From Cycas panzhihuaensis (taxonomy: Eukaryota > Cycadophyta): a stretch of 64,000 bases of DNA. The stretch is taken from contig CM041465.1 in NCBI GenBank assembly GCA_023213395.1, positions 148,497,741 through 148,561,740 on the forward strand. Reading direction: 5' to 3'. A model generated the notes under the pieces. The model made no database searches, was not told where the DNA came from, and saw only the letters and a list, made by a program, of their open reading frames with translations. Of this stretch, positions 32,421-42,624 are shown in pieces. The stretch's first letter is position 1; every line of letters begins with the position of its first letter. A program made the translations under genes and the position numbers.

Positions 32421-33139
32421 AAGTTGGTCTCAAAGTGACTAGGGAGTTTATTCGTGAGTTTGTTGATACAGCATTGTACAGGCAGTTAATGGGCATTTTA
32501 ATCTATCTCACCAACACTCAACCTGACATTAGTTATGTTGGTATTGTGTCACATTTCATGAGCGCTCCATCCACTCTTCATTGGAAGGCAACAAAGCGAA
32601 TCTTGAGATATGTAAAAAACACTATTAGATATGGAGTCATGTTTGCTAGACCTAAAGAGTTCAGACTATAGGGCTTCATTGACTTAGATTGGTCAGGGGA
32701 TCAAGACGAGAGGAAATCTACATCAGGATATGTTTTCACATTTGGTTTTGGTGTAATCTCTTGGTGTAGCAAAAAATAAGCTATAGTGTCCTTGTCTTCC
32801 ATAGAGGCCGAGTACAAGGCAATAATTGTAGGCACTTGTAAGGCCATTTGGCTCAGGAGATTTTTTGGTCACTTTGAACTTTTGTAGGATGATCCTACAT
32901 AGCTATTCTGTGATAATCATAGTGCAATTCAGTTTCGAAGAATTTGGTGTTCCACTCTAGGACAAAGTATGTGGAAGTTCACCATCAGTTCATTGGGGAG
33001 CAAGTGCATGGCAGACTAGTTGAGTCGGTCTATTGCCTAAGCGAGGATCAAATTTCTAATAGTCTCACGAAGGCCTTAAGTTGTGAGAAATTTGAGAGGC
33101 TTAGACAATTTTTATTTCTGAGGGAGAATGATTTAACAC
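32421..33139 (+). pseudogene. Copia-3 RNase H
   Basis: YRQLMGILIYLTNTQPDISY, HFMSAPSTLHWKATKRILRY, WSGDQDERKSTSGYVFTFG, SSIEAEYKA, CDNHSAIQF and YVEVHHQFIGEQVHGR, ending with a conserved LTKALS motif. Stops occur at about 32670 and 32780. Confidence 0.84.
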
Positions 33140-33141
33140 TA

Positions 33142-33478
33142 TGAGGGGGTGTTAAAAATAATGTTAATAATGTTAATTCATCATATAATTATTTATGACA
33201 TTTCTTTTGGATTTGACACTACATATTGTAATTCCCAGATCCATTGTAATGCTTGCCTTCTATTAATAGCCTTTGACTTTGCTCTCACATGTATGAGCTT
33301 GTGTAATGCCTTGTGGAGTTTCCTATTTGTATTTGTGGCCTCTACTCATGCATTAATGAAGTTGATTGAGTGTAAGTTGTGAAATAATGCAAGTTTTTTA
33401 TCTTGTCGTTCTTTGTGCTTGTGAGCTCATATTGTTCATTTTCTATAGCCCATTTACTCTCAATCTCTCATTCCAACA
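33142..33478 (+). repeat. Copia-3 polypurine tract and 3' LTR
   Basis: The tract TGAGGGGG (33142-33149) is followed by TGTTAAAAATAATG...TTCCAACA (33150-33478, about 329 bp). The border is supported by the change to Gypsy-D coding sequence at 33479. Confidence 0.78.
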
Positions 33479-33896
33479 ATTGGTAGGGAAATGGATTTGG
33501 CATCATGCCTAAGGGTAAATGCTCAATGTTTCTAGTTTTGAAGGCCCTTGGTATCATAAAGCCATGGTCTTCCTAATAGTGCAGGGTAGGAGACAACTTT
33601 TTTAATGACTTTCTATAATAGTAAATACAGTTGTATTGATGATCCCTACTACGATGAATGTCATGTTTGGTAATGTTCCTAGCGGTTGTACTTACAATTC
33701 ATTGGCTAACATGATGGAGAAGGTTGCAACATCCAATTGGGGGCTTCCTAATTTCTTCCATGTTCTGACTAGCATAATGTTTATAGTGGATCATCCATAG
33801 ACGATTATGGATTCTAATGCTTCCCCTAATATTAACATGTTAACCATGGGGTCCTTATCAATGTTACAAGAGGAAAATTATTGCCCTTTAATGACT
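33479..33896 (-). pseudogene. Gypsy-D protease remnant
   Basis: Minus-strand translation shows DPMVNMLILGEALESIIVYG, TWKKLGSPQLDVATFSIMLA and a GRPWLY-like end. It aligns residue for residue with the Gypsy-C protease at 45300-45800 but with more stops. It is the target into which both Copia-3 (left) and Gypsy-C (right, TSD ATGAC at 33892-33896) inserted. Confidence 0.78.
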
Positions 33897-34774
33897 GTTG
33901 ACTTATGTTTCCCGCTGCACTTGTGGGAAGGGTACACTTGTCAAGGTTACACAGGTTATAGTCTAGTTTAGGACACAGTCAACATCATCATCCACATAAA
34001 TCACACTGATTTATTAATGTTTCCACATGATTACTGACTGTGACACAACAAAGATAGAGATCAGCACCTATTTCACATTCAATCCTTGCAAACACAGAGA
34101 ATCCACAATTCCCACGCAACTCTTATTTTATTAAGCAATAAGTTCTTTTACACAAGGTCTTTGGAATGCATTCCTGTGCATTCGACCAAAATTCATACAT
34201 TCACTTTGTCACATGCGTACCTAGGAGGTACCCATCAAAATACATGGCTTAGGCTGCTGTCATGCATACTGGTCTCCGTACCAATGCGTATTGGAATACT
34301 TGGCTCTCACCCTCAAGAGTATACCATGGGATTGAATCACTCGCCTCTCACCCTAACGGAATGGTCCTTGGGAAGCCTCATAAATACGCTCCTATGGTGT
34401 CCTTTGGCTGAAGGGTTATGACTGTCTGTCATAATCGTACCTTTTCAATCAAGCGTACGTCTTCCTAACCATTGGTTAGTTTCCTTAACTGGCCGTCTTA
34501 ACTCATTCGTAAATGCACGTCCGTGCGGCGTCATCCGGGCTCCCTTCGATCCGCCTTCTCATGCGTACCATTCCATTTTACTTGCATTACGCACGGAAGG
34601 TGCGTATCTATGTTGCGTACCTTTACCGTCACGCACTGTCATACGTATCCGAATCTTTGGATTCTTCACTTCTTCTTTGCATGCATACCTTAAATGCAGT
34701 TCGTGCACAGTCCAAGGACACTCAGCCTCTCTCTGGTCTGCCCATAGCGCAACGTGTCACATTATGCTCCAACA
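33897..34774 (-). repeat. Gypsy-C 3' LTR (left)
   Basis: 878 bp. It contains repeated GCGTAC/GTACGC words and CACTTGTGG near the left end. It differs from the right copy by many substitutions and small indels, so the insertion is older than Copia-B2. Confidence 0.92.
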
Positions 34775-35138
34775 TCTATCCCGGCTCAACCTGAAGGGTT
34801 TGAGCATCCTTGCTCAACAAAATTTTCAAAATTTGGGGTATTCCTCCCCCTCCCCTTCTCAAGGATGCTCCTGCGGCCGCTGTCCTATAACCAAAATTTC
34901 TTCATTGATTTGGGTCAGTGTGGCAATTATTGCATCTTTTTCTTTGAGTTTTTCCTGAAGGGCTGCTATTTCTGCCTTGTACCCTTCTTCCATGTCCATA
35001 ATTAACTGAATGATCTGACTTGATTTATTATCCGGTGCGGGTGGTGCTGATGTCTCTCCCGTTTCTATTACGGGCGGAAAGTCTTCCTATTCTTCCAAAG
35101 AAGGTTCCACTTCTTCTGCCTCTGTTGGCTCTTCTTCA
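34775..35138 (-). pseudogene. Gypsy-C accessory ORF, C-terminal part (coiled coil)
   Basis: The minus strand reads EEPTEAEEVEPSLEE, a stop, a short proline-rich stretch, IIQLIMDMEEGYKAEIAAL, QEKLKEKDAIIATLTQINEE and a short tail. The stop codon comes a few bases before the 3' LTR. The heptad-like pattern predicts a coiled coil. No transmembrane segment is seen. It continues from 42625-43435 once the Copia-B2 insertion is disregarded. Confidence 0.65.
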
Positions 35139-35703
35139 TGTGAAAAGAGGCTAGATGGCCTCAACAGTCCCTAGATCTAGAAACTAGGATCACTCTAGTT
35201 CTAGTTGCAGAAATACAAACAAGTATAATAAACTCAAGGTAAAGATAAAGCAAAAAGACAAAACATGAATGAAGGAGCAAGAGAAAATGATACCCAATAT
35301 GTGGAGTTGGAATTGGTCCAACCTTCAAAGAATGAACAGCTTGATTAGCAAACTGATAGCATAACAATACAGCTCCAACTCTTGTATGAGACAATGAGGA
35401 GAGGTCTCATTATATAGAGTGAAATGAGAGACCTAAGGCCTTGGATGTTTGACAAGTGTCAAACATCCAAGATACATGCCTTGCATGTTGGACATGTGTC
35501 CTTTTGGGCTCTCATGTGAGCAAAAGTGCATGAGGGTCCATTTGACCCTTTAGTGACAACGTTGTGTCACTAGAAAGAATATGGGTGTGCACTTTATCAC
35601 TTAAGTGATAAGTCACCCCTAAAGTAAAAAGTACTCATATTACATGAAAATAAAAGTACATTATCTCAACATGTAAACATAAGGTTTAACACCCCCCCTT
35701 ACT
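35139..35703 (-). repeat. Copia-B2 3' LTR (left) and polypurine tract
   Basis: The 553-bp LTR (35139-35691) is preceded on the minus strand by a G-rich tract TAAGGGGGGG (35692-35702). The TATA-like TATATAAT is at 35409-35416 (minus). Confidence 0.93.
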
Positions 35704-36427
35704 GTTTACAATGTTAAGTCGGACACCAAGACCATCTCTGAATTTTACAAACTTTTCTCTACCAAGAGGCTTGGTAAAGATGTCTGTATACTGCTCCTCT
35801 GTAGAGTGCATACTAGAGGTTGATCTCACCATTCTGAACATGTTCTCTGATGAAGTGATATTGAACCTCGATGTGTTTTGTCCGCGCATGAAAGACTGGA
35901 TTCTTAGCTAACTTGAGCACACTTTGATTGTCGCAATGTATCCTGGTGGGGTGACCCTGCTCAAGTCTAAGTTCCCCAAGAATCCGTCGTAGCCAGATAG
36001 CCTCACAAGTCACCGTGTAGCTTTGTACTACCTTGCTTGGAGGACAAGGTAACATTAGGTTGCTTCATGCAACTGGATGAAACAGCTCTTGAACCAAGGG
36101 AAAAATAGTATCCCGAGGTTGATCTCCTGCTATCTTGGCAACCTGCCCAATCAGAATCTGAGAACCCTTCCATAGTGAAGTTCTCATTATGTGCATACTC
36201 AAGGCCATGCTGTAATGTGCCTTTGATGTATAAGTATGCGTTTGGTTGCATTCAGGTGTATCTGATTGGGTTGAGACATGTAACGTGAGCAAATCCCAAC
36301 AGCAAATGAAATATCCATCCGAGTGTTGGTGAGATAAATGAGACTCCCAATCAACTGCCGGTAAAGTGTGGGATCTGCTAGTGCAGCTTCCTCATTGAGA
36401 GTAAGCTTAGATCCATTCTCCATAGGT
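35704..36427 (-). pseudogene. Copia-B2 RNase H
   Basis: Minus-strand frames: NGSKLTLNEEAALADPTLYR, IYLTNTRMDISFAVGICSRY, then GFSDSDWAGCQDSRRSTSGY, AIWLRRILGELRLEQGHP, HCDNQSVLKLAKNPVFHART, HIEVQYHFIREHVQNGEINL and IFTKPLGREKFVKFRDGLGV. Frame changes near 36000 and 36250 break the chain. Confidence 0.9.
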
Positions 36428-37882
36428 CTAAGTACTGTTTTGCGATCGTGCATCCTGATCACGCAAAATGTCCCAAGAATATTTCGCTTGGGAGATGAAG
36501 ATATAGCCTGGCTGTTGCCATATCTCAAAGCCTAAAAAATAATGGAGAAGTCCAAGATCCGTCATCTCAAAACTTCTCTTCAAATCATCTTGGAGAATAT
36601 GAATCATCTTAGTGTCACTACCAGTGATCACCAAGTCATCTACATACAAGGCAACAAAAATTACTTGGTTTTTTCCATTTTTTATATACAGATTAGGATC
36701 CGAAGTAGATCGATGAAACCCATGTCTCAAGAAGTAGTCATCGATCTTTGAGTACCATGCCCTTGGAGCTTGCTTCAAGCCATATAACGCCTTTTTCAAG
36801 CGATATACAAGATGCTCCTTGCCTTGTACTCTGTATCCGAGAGGTTGCTCCAAATACACCTCCTCCTGAAGATTGCCATTAAGAAAGGCGCTCTTCACGT
36901 CCATCTGGTAAACAGGCCATTTGCATTGAGCAGCTAAGGCCAAGAGAAGTCTGATGGTATTCATGTGCGCCACTGGTGCAAAAGTTTTTTCATAATCTAT
37001 GCCTTCGTTTTGTTTAAAACCTTTTGCGACAAGGCGTGCTTTCTGCCTTTTGAGTGAACCATCATAATGGAATTTGGTCTTATAGACCCATTTGCAATTG
37101 ATTGCCTGATTGTGTTTAGGCAATTCAACCAAATTCCAAGTACCATTCTGTTCAATAGAATGGATTTCTTTATCCATGGCAGCCTTCAAATTTTCATTTT
37201 TAGAAGCCTCCTCAAAAGTGGAAGGTTCATTAACACAAAGCGCTTCAGCCATAAGTGCATAATTGGTTTGCTGCCGATATTTAGATGGACGTTTTCCTTC
37301 AATGATGTGACCGTCCTGAACTGTTTGTGTGTACCATTTGGGTAACTTTTGAATTGAAGTTACTTGAACTTCAAGGTCTTCTAGTGTAAGTGGTTGCTCA
37401 ATAGAAGATGTGCTTGGATCAAGTGGAGCAAATTCAGTTGAAGTAGATGGTCCAGCTGGTGCAGATGATGAACATGGTGTAGAGGATTGAGAGGGAAGGA
37501 AGGCTTCAACAATCTTCTTGCCTTTGTCAATGGGAGGTTGCATGGATGTTGTTTGCACCTCTTGGTGATCTTCTTCAGCAAAGATGACATCTCTTGAGAG
37601 ATGCATTTGCTTCCCTATAGGATCATACAACTTGTAGGCTTTGTTGTGAATGGCATAACCTACAAAGATGCATTTTAGACTATGCTTGTCTAATTTCTTC
37701 CTTTGCTGATCGGGAATGTGCATATAAGCAGTGCACCCAAAAGTCCTCAAATGGCTGACAGTAGGCTTTTTGCCAGACCATGCCTCCTCGAGTGTAATGT
37801 TGGTGACTATTTGTAGTAGGATCGATTGGCCACATAGGTACTGTGAAATGCTTACAAGAAGCTTGAGTGAGTCCTTGTGCAT
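36428..37882 (-). CDS. Copia-B2 integrase C-terminus, linker and reverse transcriptase
   Basis: A 484-codon uninterrupted frame. Residues 20-115 are the integrase end (LEEAWSGKKPTVSHLRTFGC, KCIFVGYAIHNKAYKLYD). About 115-200 is a serine/proline-rich linker. From about 215 on is RT: AMDKEIHSIEQNGTWNLVEL, KARLVAKGFKQNEGIDYEKT, MDVKSAFLNGNLQEEVYLEQ, LYGLKQAPRAWYSKIDDYF, the catalytic VALYVDDLVITGSD at about residue 420, and LLHYFLGFEIWQQPG. It is one piece of a larger polyprotein; a frameshift separates it from integrase upstream and RNase H downstream. Confidence 0.93.
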   Translation of the reverse strand: MHKDSLKLLVSISQYLCGQSILLQIVTNITLEEAWSGKKPTVSHLRTFGCTAYMHIPDQQRKKLDKHSLKCIFVGYAIHNKAYKLYDPIGKQMHLSRDVIFAEEDHQEVQTTSMQPPIDKGKKIVEAFLPSQSSTPCSSSAPAGPSTSTEFAPLDPSTSSIEQPLTLEDLEVQVTSIQKLPKWYTQTVQDGHIIEGKRPSKYRQQTNYALMAEALCVNEPSTFEEASKNENLKAAMDKEIHSIEQNGTWNLVELPKHNQAINCKWVYKTKFHYDGSLKRQKARLVAKGFKQNEGIDYEKTFAPVAHMNTIRLLLALAAQCKWPVYQMDVKSAFLNGNLQEEVYLEQPLGYRVQGKEHLVYRLKKALYGLKQAPRAWYSKIDDYFLRHGFHRSTSDPNLYIKNGKNQVIFVALYVDDLVITGSDTKMIHILQDDLKRSFEMTDLGLLHYFLGFEIWQQPGYIFISQAKYSWDILRDQDARSQNST

Positions 37883-38345
37883 GCATCATAGCTTTGGCTT
37901 TATTGGCCAAAGTTTTGTTCATCTGTTCAGAGACTCCATTTTGTTGAGGAGTGTGAGGTATCGTCAGTTGTCTCCGAATGCCGTTATCCTTGCGATTGGG
38001 TGAATTCATTTGATGTAAATTCACCTCCATTGTCTGTCTTGAATGTTTTGATTGAATGGCGGACTCATTTTCCACTTCAAGTTTGAATTCTTTGAACCTG
38101 GAAAATGCTTCAGATTTGTGTTTGATGAAATAAACCCAAACTTTGTGAAAAAAATCCTCAATGAAGGAGATATAATACAAAGCTCCTCCAAAGATGATGT
38201 GGACATAGGTCCACACAAATCCGAATGTACTAGGCTGCAGAGGATGTGATGCACGCCACGCTTTGCCTTTAGGAAAGGCAAGCGATCTTGAGTTCCCATA
38301 ATGCACGCTTAAAGACATTTCGTTCCATAAATCTTAGGAAGCCCA
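37680..38345 (-). pseudogene. Copia-B2 integrase core
   Basis: The frame to 38318 shows YYISFIEDFFHKVWVYFIKH, FSRFKEFKLEVENES, then QNGVSEQMNKTLANKAKAMM (catalytic Glu region) and a shifted VHCLYAHSR. The D-N-G-G-E motif is partly out of frame near 38020. Two frames are needed to cover the core, so the protein is broken. Confidence 0.85.
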
Positions 38346-38579
38346 TGTACCATGTTCTTGTTGATCATCGCCTCAAATTGTCTAAGCTCAAATGGCCTAG
38401 ACGTTGATGCCAAAGTTGCATCTTGGACAAGTAAGGAGTGACAATGGAACGAGTAAGCGAGAATCAAGTGTTATATTATTGGCATCCAACTTGTAGAGGC
38501 CTTGATCCTCATAGCCATGACTACTACTTGGTCTTCTTTGTCACTAATTATACATTTCTGTTTTGGAACAATACACTCA
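38346..38579 (-). pseudogene. Copia-B2 GAG-pre-integrase region
   Basis: Minus-strand sequence between the protease and integrase core. Fragments of the usual YKLDANN and HLRRLGHLS-type motifs are recognisable across frames, with frame changes. Confidence 0.6.
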
Positions 38580-39191
38580 TCATTGCTTGTCCAAGCGGCT
38601 ATGAGATAGTAAATTTTTGTCCATTGAAGGTATTAAATAGGCATTGCCATCGGGAAATGTGGAGGAAGGATTTGATGAAGAAAAAAATGGAGTTATTGTG
38701 CCTACTCCAGAAATTTTGGTCGATTGATTATTCTCAAAGGTCACTGATTGACCTTTGCCTTCCTTGATGTTGGTGAGGAGCTCTTCACTTCCAGTCATGT
38801 GTTGTGAAGCTCCATAATCAATAATCCAAGTTTCATCAACCTTGGATATCTGATATGCACAAAACAGTTTGTCTTCATCTGCAAATTGATTAGAGCGGCG
38901 TTGATTGCCACCTCTGAAGCCCCCCCTTCCTCTTTGACCTCCTCGATAGGCACCTCGATTTGGTCGAGGGTTCTTCTTCTTCTTGTTGTTCTTTGTTGAA
39001 ACCGCTACTTGCTTTGACGTGGGCTGCTTGTCGTTGGTACTTCTTTGGTGTGGTGCTGCTTTGTTGTTAACCTTGTTGGCGTGGCTGCTGCTGTTGTTGG
39101 CGTAGATCTGCTTGCTTTTTCCGACAATCAGGTGCGATGTGGCCAGGTTTGCCACAATAATGACATACAACATTGGTCTTTGAAGACCCAA
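38580..39191 (-). pseudogene. Copia-B2 protease with basic RGG-rich Gag tail
   Basis: A 203-codon frame. A basic KKKKNPRPNRGAYRGGQRGR stretch with an RGGFRGG repeat, likely RNA-binding, is followed by DKLFCAYQISKVDETWIIDY then GASQHMTGSEELLTNIKEGK (aspartic protease site D-Y-G-A, a common copia variant position). SGVGTITPFF and AYLIPSMDKNLLSHSRLDKQ close the domain. Confidence 0.88.
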
Positions 39192-39902
39192 TGTTCATGT
39201 TCCCAAAGCGCTTTGAAAGTGCAGGTTTGGGTTCTTTGTTTAACCTTTGAATTGGCCGTAAATCGCTTGATGTAGATGGTCCCTCCTCATTATCCTTGGT
39301 GTAGATTTGTTCTTCTTGAAGTAGCAGACTTTCAAATTCGTTGAATGTCATAGTTTTGAGGAACCATCTCTTGTAGTAGGCGAAATAAAGCCATTGTAGT
39401 CTTTCGGTGAGCTTTGGTGATGGATGTGATCAATTCATCCCTTGTTGCTGGACTTCCAAGTGTATTTAGTTCATTACATACCTCCTTGATAGAGGAAAGA
39501 AAAGCCGACATGGGCTTGATAAACTTAATAGAATACAATTTTGCTTTAACCATTAAAATGCGAGCTTGATCTCGCCTTTCATACAATGAGGACAAAGTAT
39601 CCCAAGCTTCCTTAGAAGTGTTAGCACCAAAGAATATTCGATCTACATGTACATCAACAATCATGTGAAGGAATGCCAAAGCAATTTCATCTTTGGCTTC
39701 CCAAGCAGCAAGCAAAGCATCATCAGGTTGCACAATAATATTTCCATTGGTAGCAGTTCTTTGGTCGAGGTAATCTCCCAGAAACATAACTCCAAAATTC
39801 GTTCATGATTAGCAAGTTCTGAGTGAGTCTCTTCCATTCTTGATAATTATCTTATCCTGTTAACCGAATAGTGCATGCATTTAGCATGTTTATGGTAGCC
39901 AT
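39067..39902 (-). pseudogene. Copia-B2 gag
   Basis: The start codon at 39900-39902 gives MATINMLNACTIRLTG, a stop, then DNYQEWKRLTQNLLIMNEFW. After a frameshift come LSSLYERRDQARILMVKAKL and SIKEVCNELNTLGSPATRDE, then MTFNEFESLLLQEEQIYTKD and the intact zinc knuckle C-HY-C-GKPG-H-IAPD-C. Gag packages element RNA. Two frameshifts and a stop break it. Confidence 0.88.
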
Positions 39903-41096
39903 GTTTCAGTTTATAAAAACTTGAAGGTAGCAGATAACTTGGAAACTCAAAGCTTTCGTCGTTTAAGTTCCACCTTCTAACGAAACCAACAGTCCTGATC
40001 TTACTAGAAGATCCAACAACTGAATGGAATGATCAGGGGTGGAGGACTAGGCTATGGAGTTGGTCCAACTTGATCTTATAGAGGAGATCCAAATGTTGGC
40101 CAAGTTAAATCTAGGACAAAGCGGTAGGGTTGATCCGCATGGACGTACCATGCTTTCCACAGGATTCACACCCCAATAACACCCTTTTCGAACCTCCTTT
40201 CCCTCAAGCAACCTTAATTGTCGTGGCACCGACTGCAGTCGGTTGGTCCCCTAGGGAATGCACCAAGCTTAAGGTTAATTTAGAGGCAAGGTTTGAACCT
40301 TTTCGAGCCTCTCCAATGATTTTAAGTCACTTTTAGCAGATTTTAAAGTGAACTTAGGTTTCCTTTTTGCTTGAAAAATGTACTTATGAAAATGCTTTGA
40401 TTAAGCTTTACAATAAAAGTGGCTTCAAGAGGAAGCAATGTAAGTACATGAATATGAACACTTGTTGTGTTTTTACAATGAGCACTTTAATGAAAATGTA
40501 GTGCTATGTTGATCCAAGTAAGAAACCAAATGCTTGATTACAATAAGTTTTGCAAAGTACTTTTTGAAAAAAAGCTTAAGAAATCTTGAAAGAAGTAATG
40601 CAAAACTTGTGATGAAGATACAAGTGGGTTCCTTTTAATGTTGAAAAAATGAGGGTAAGAGAACCACTTGCATGAAAAATGGACATCAAGCACCAAGTGT
40701 TGGGACTTTAAATTAGTCCCAACGATCAAAAGAAAAGTGATTTTTATTAAGTATTTGAGCCCTCTTTGAGACTAAGGGCAATAGGTCACCATGCAAGGTG
40801 CCTTAAAAGTGTTTAAAAAATTTAGTGATGAGTATCGCTTTTTGATAATAAACACTTTGAAATCACTTTTGAATTTTTTTTCTGCAACTTGAACACTAAG
40901 GACACCTCGCAGGGAGCCTTTTAAAAGTGTTTTTGAGTCTCTAAATAATTGAGTTCAAGTTAGTATTGGTGATTTAATGAAATCACTCAATGCTTAAAAG
41001 ATTTTTTTTGCTTCAAAAAATACAAAAAAAGTGTGATTTTTCTCTTAATAAACTTAAGCTAAGGTCACTATGCAAAGTGCCTTGATTTGAAAAAAT

Positions 41097-41184
41097 GACT
41101 TAATAAGAGAAAGAAAACATTTTTAATGTATAAAAACGTTGACTTAATAAGAGAAAGAAAACATTTTTAATGTATAAAAACGTT
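41097..41184. repeat. 44-bp perfect tandem duplication
   Basis: 41097-41140 and 41141-41184 are identical (starting GACTTAATAAGAGAAAG and ending TATAAAAACGTT). This indicates a recent slippage or repair event inside the Copia-B2 leader. Confidence 0.95.
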
Positions 41185-41231
41185 TGAGAATCACTTGTTT
41201 GAAAATTTTTGTGTGTAGTGAACTCGAAAAA

Positions 41232-42098
41232 TTAGAAAACAAAGTTTACAAGTGATAAACTGTCTTTTAAGCAACAAACTTTTGAAAAAAAAGGCGGGAA
41301 AATGTGGTAGAATTGTGCTCGATCGAGGAATGTGGGGCCGTGGTGGTGCCGAGAATGGAAAAAGCAATGACTGGTGAGGAGGAACGTGGGGCCACAATGG
41401 CTAGAAAGCAGACCTTGATCGAGGAATGTGGGGCCATACCGGTGGAAACAACAGCCTTGACTGAGAAATGTGGGGCCCACAGCTGGCTGGAAACAACGCT
41501 TTTGACTGAGGAATGTGGGGCCCACAACTGGCTGGAAACAACGCTTTTGACTGAGGAATGTGGGGCCCACAGTGGCTGAACCGAAAAAACAGCAGCCTTG
41601 ACTAAGGAATGTGGGGCCCACCGCTGGCTGGAAACAACGCTTTTGACTGAGGAATGTGGGGCCCACAGCGGGCTGGAAACAACGCTTTTGATTGAGGAAT
41701 GTGGGGCCCACAGCTGGCTGCCAAGAACTGGAAAAAACAGCAGCCTTGACTGAGGAATGTGGGGCCCTGGCCCGGCTGAAACAACTCTTTTGATCGAGGA
41801 ATGTGGGGCCCACAGTGGCTGCCAGAACTAGAAAAAAAGCAGACCTTCTTCTCCACGGTTTCAAAGATTTTTCACCAACATAACCCGACTCAACCTTAAA
41901 AAAAAAGGCTCCAAAATGCTTGAACCTGCAAAAAAAAACCTTCAAACAAACCTTGGATCGCCTTCGAAGTGCGAAGGTCGTCACCAAGGGTTTGTTGCTT
42001 TCTTCAAAGAACTCCTTGAGCAGCTTCAAAGCAGAACAAAGGGAGCTAGTCTCCTCTTGCTCTGATACCAAATGTGAAAAAAGGCTAGATGGCCTCAA
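41232..42098 (-). other. Open frame across the minisatellite (probably not a gene)
   Basis: A 288-codon minus-strand frame exists because the repeat unit is mostly a multiple of three. It encodes reiterated GPTFLSQKRCFQPAV peptides. Its start lies inside the LTR, upstream of the PBS, so it has no credible start in the genomic RNA. I see no domain and regard it as a consequence of the repeat. Confidence 0.4.
41320..41830. repeat. 45-bp minisatellite with GGGCCCAC boxes
   Basis: About eleven units share GAGGAATGTGGGGCC. The typical unit is 45 bp. Seven contain GGGCCCAC exactly (starting 41473, 41518, 41563, 41614, 41659, 41704 and 41806). TGTGGGGCCCACA is an imperfect palindrome. GGNCCCAC is the published consensus of class I TCP transcription factors. 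The array lies a few hundred bases downstream of the 5' LTR in transcription order. Confidence 0.9.
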
Positions 42099-42624
42099 CA
42101 GTCCCTAGATCTAGAAACTAGGATCACTCTAGTTCTAGTTGCAGAAATACAAACAAGTATAATAAACTCAAGGTAAAGAGAAAGCAAAAAACAAAACATG
42201 AATGAAGGAGCAAGAGAAAATGATACCCAATATGTGGAGTTGGAATTAGTCCAACCTCCAAAGAATGAAACGACTTGATTAGCAAACCGATAGCATAACA
42301 ATACACTCCAACTCTTGTATGAGACAATGAGGAGAGGTCTCATTATATAGAGTGAAATGAGAGACCTAAGGCCTTGGATGTTTGACAAGTGTCAAACATC
42401 CAAGATACATGCCTTGCATGTTGGACATGTGTCCTTTTGGGCTCTCATGTGAGCAAAAGTGCATGAGGGTCCATTTGACCCTTTAGTGACAACGTTGTGT
42501 CACTAGAAAGAATGTGGGTGTGCACTTTATCACTTAAGTGATAAGTCACCCCTAAAGTAAAAAGTACTCATATTACATGAAAATAAAAGTACATTATCTT
42601 AACATGTAAACATAAGGTTTAACA
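42059..42624 (-). repeat. Copia-B2 primer-binding site and 5' LTR (right)
   Basis: PBS TGGTATCAGAGC on the minus strand at 42070-42059, then two bases and the 552-bp LTR (42073-42624). TATATAAT is at 42342-42349 (minus). CTTCA follows at 42625-42629. Confidence 0.95.

Larger units (their letters stand above)
30854..33478 (+). mobile_element. Copia-3, 3' half of a Ty1/copia element
   Basis: Integrase from the middle of the core, RT, RNase H, polypurine tract and 3' LTR are present. The 5' part is missing at this border because Copia-2 inserted here; the gag/protease piece at 18159-18691 is a candidate for it. On the right it ends exactly against Gypsy-D protease sequence at 33479. Confidence 0.83.
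39903..42058 (-). other. Copia-B2 leader
   Basis: An unusually long 2.2-kb leader between PBS and gag. It holds a 44-bp tandem duplication (41097-41184), the 45-bp minisatellite (about 41320-41830) and otherwise AT-rich sequence with no supported gene. The 40030-40330 part is more balanced in base composition but unassigned. Confidence 0.75.
35139..42624 (-). mobile_element. Copia-B2, well-preserved Ty1/copia retrotransposon
   Basis: LTRs of 553 bp (35139-35691) and 552 bp (42073-42624) run TGTTAAACC...TTTTCACA on the minus strand. CTTCA flanks them (35134-35138, 42625-42629). The full domain set gag, protease, integrase, RT, RNase H is present between 35692 and 39902, with a 2.2-kb leader up to the PBS. 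The LTRs differ at roughly a dozen positions. A few frameshifts and stops disable it, but it is the best copia copy in the window and the same family as Copia-B1. Confidence 0.95.

Noticed and set aside
17625-33478. 17625-18158 as the 5' LTR of Copia-3
   Set aside because: It aligns with Copia-B2 LTRs and not with the Copia-3 3' LTR at 33150-33478.
33471-33495. A PBS right after the Copia-3 3' LTR (ATTGGTAGGG)
   Set aside because: The bases are explained by continuous Gypsy-D protease coding on the minus strand.
36428-37882. A 484-codon open frame as a host gene
   Set aside because: It contains integrase end and RT motifs including YVDD and lies inside TSD-flanked Copia-B2.
41320-41830. A CRISPR-like regular repeat
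   Set aside because: Units are contiguous 45-bp minisatellite copies without unique spacers.
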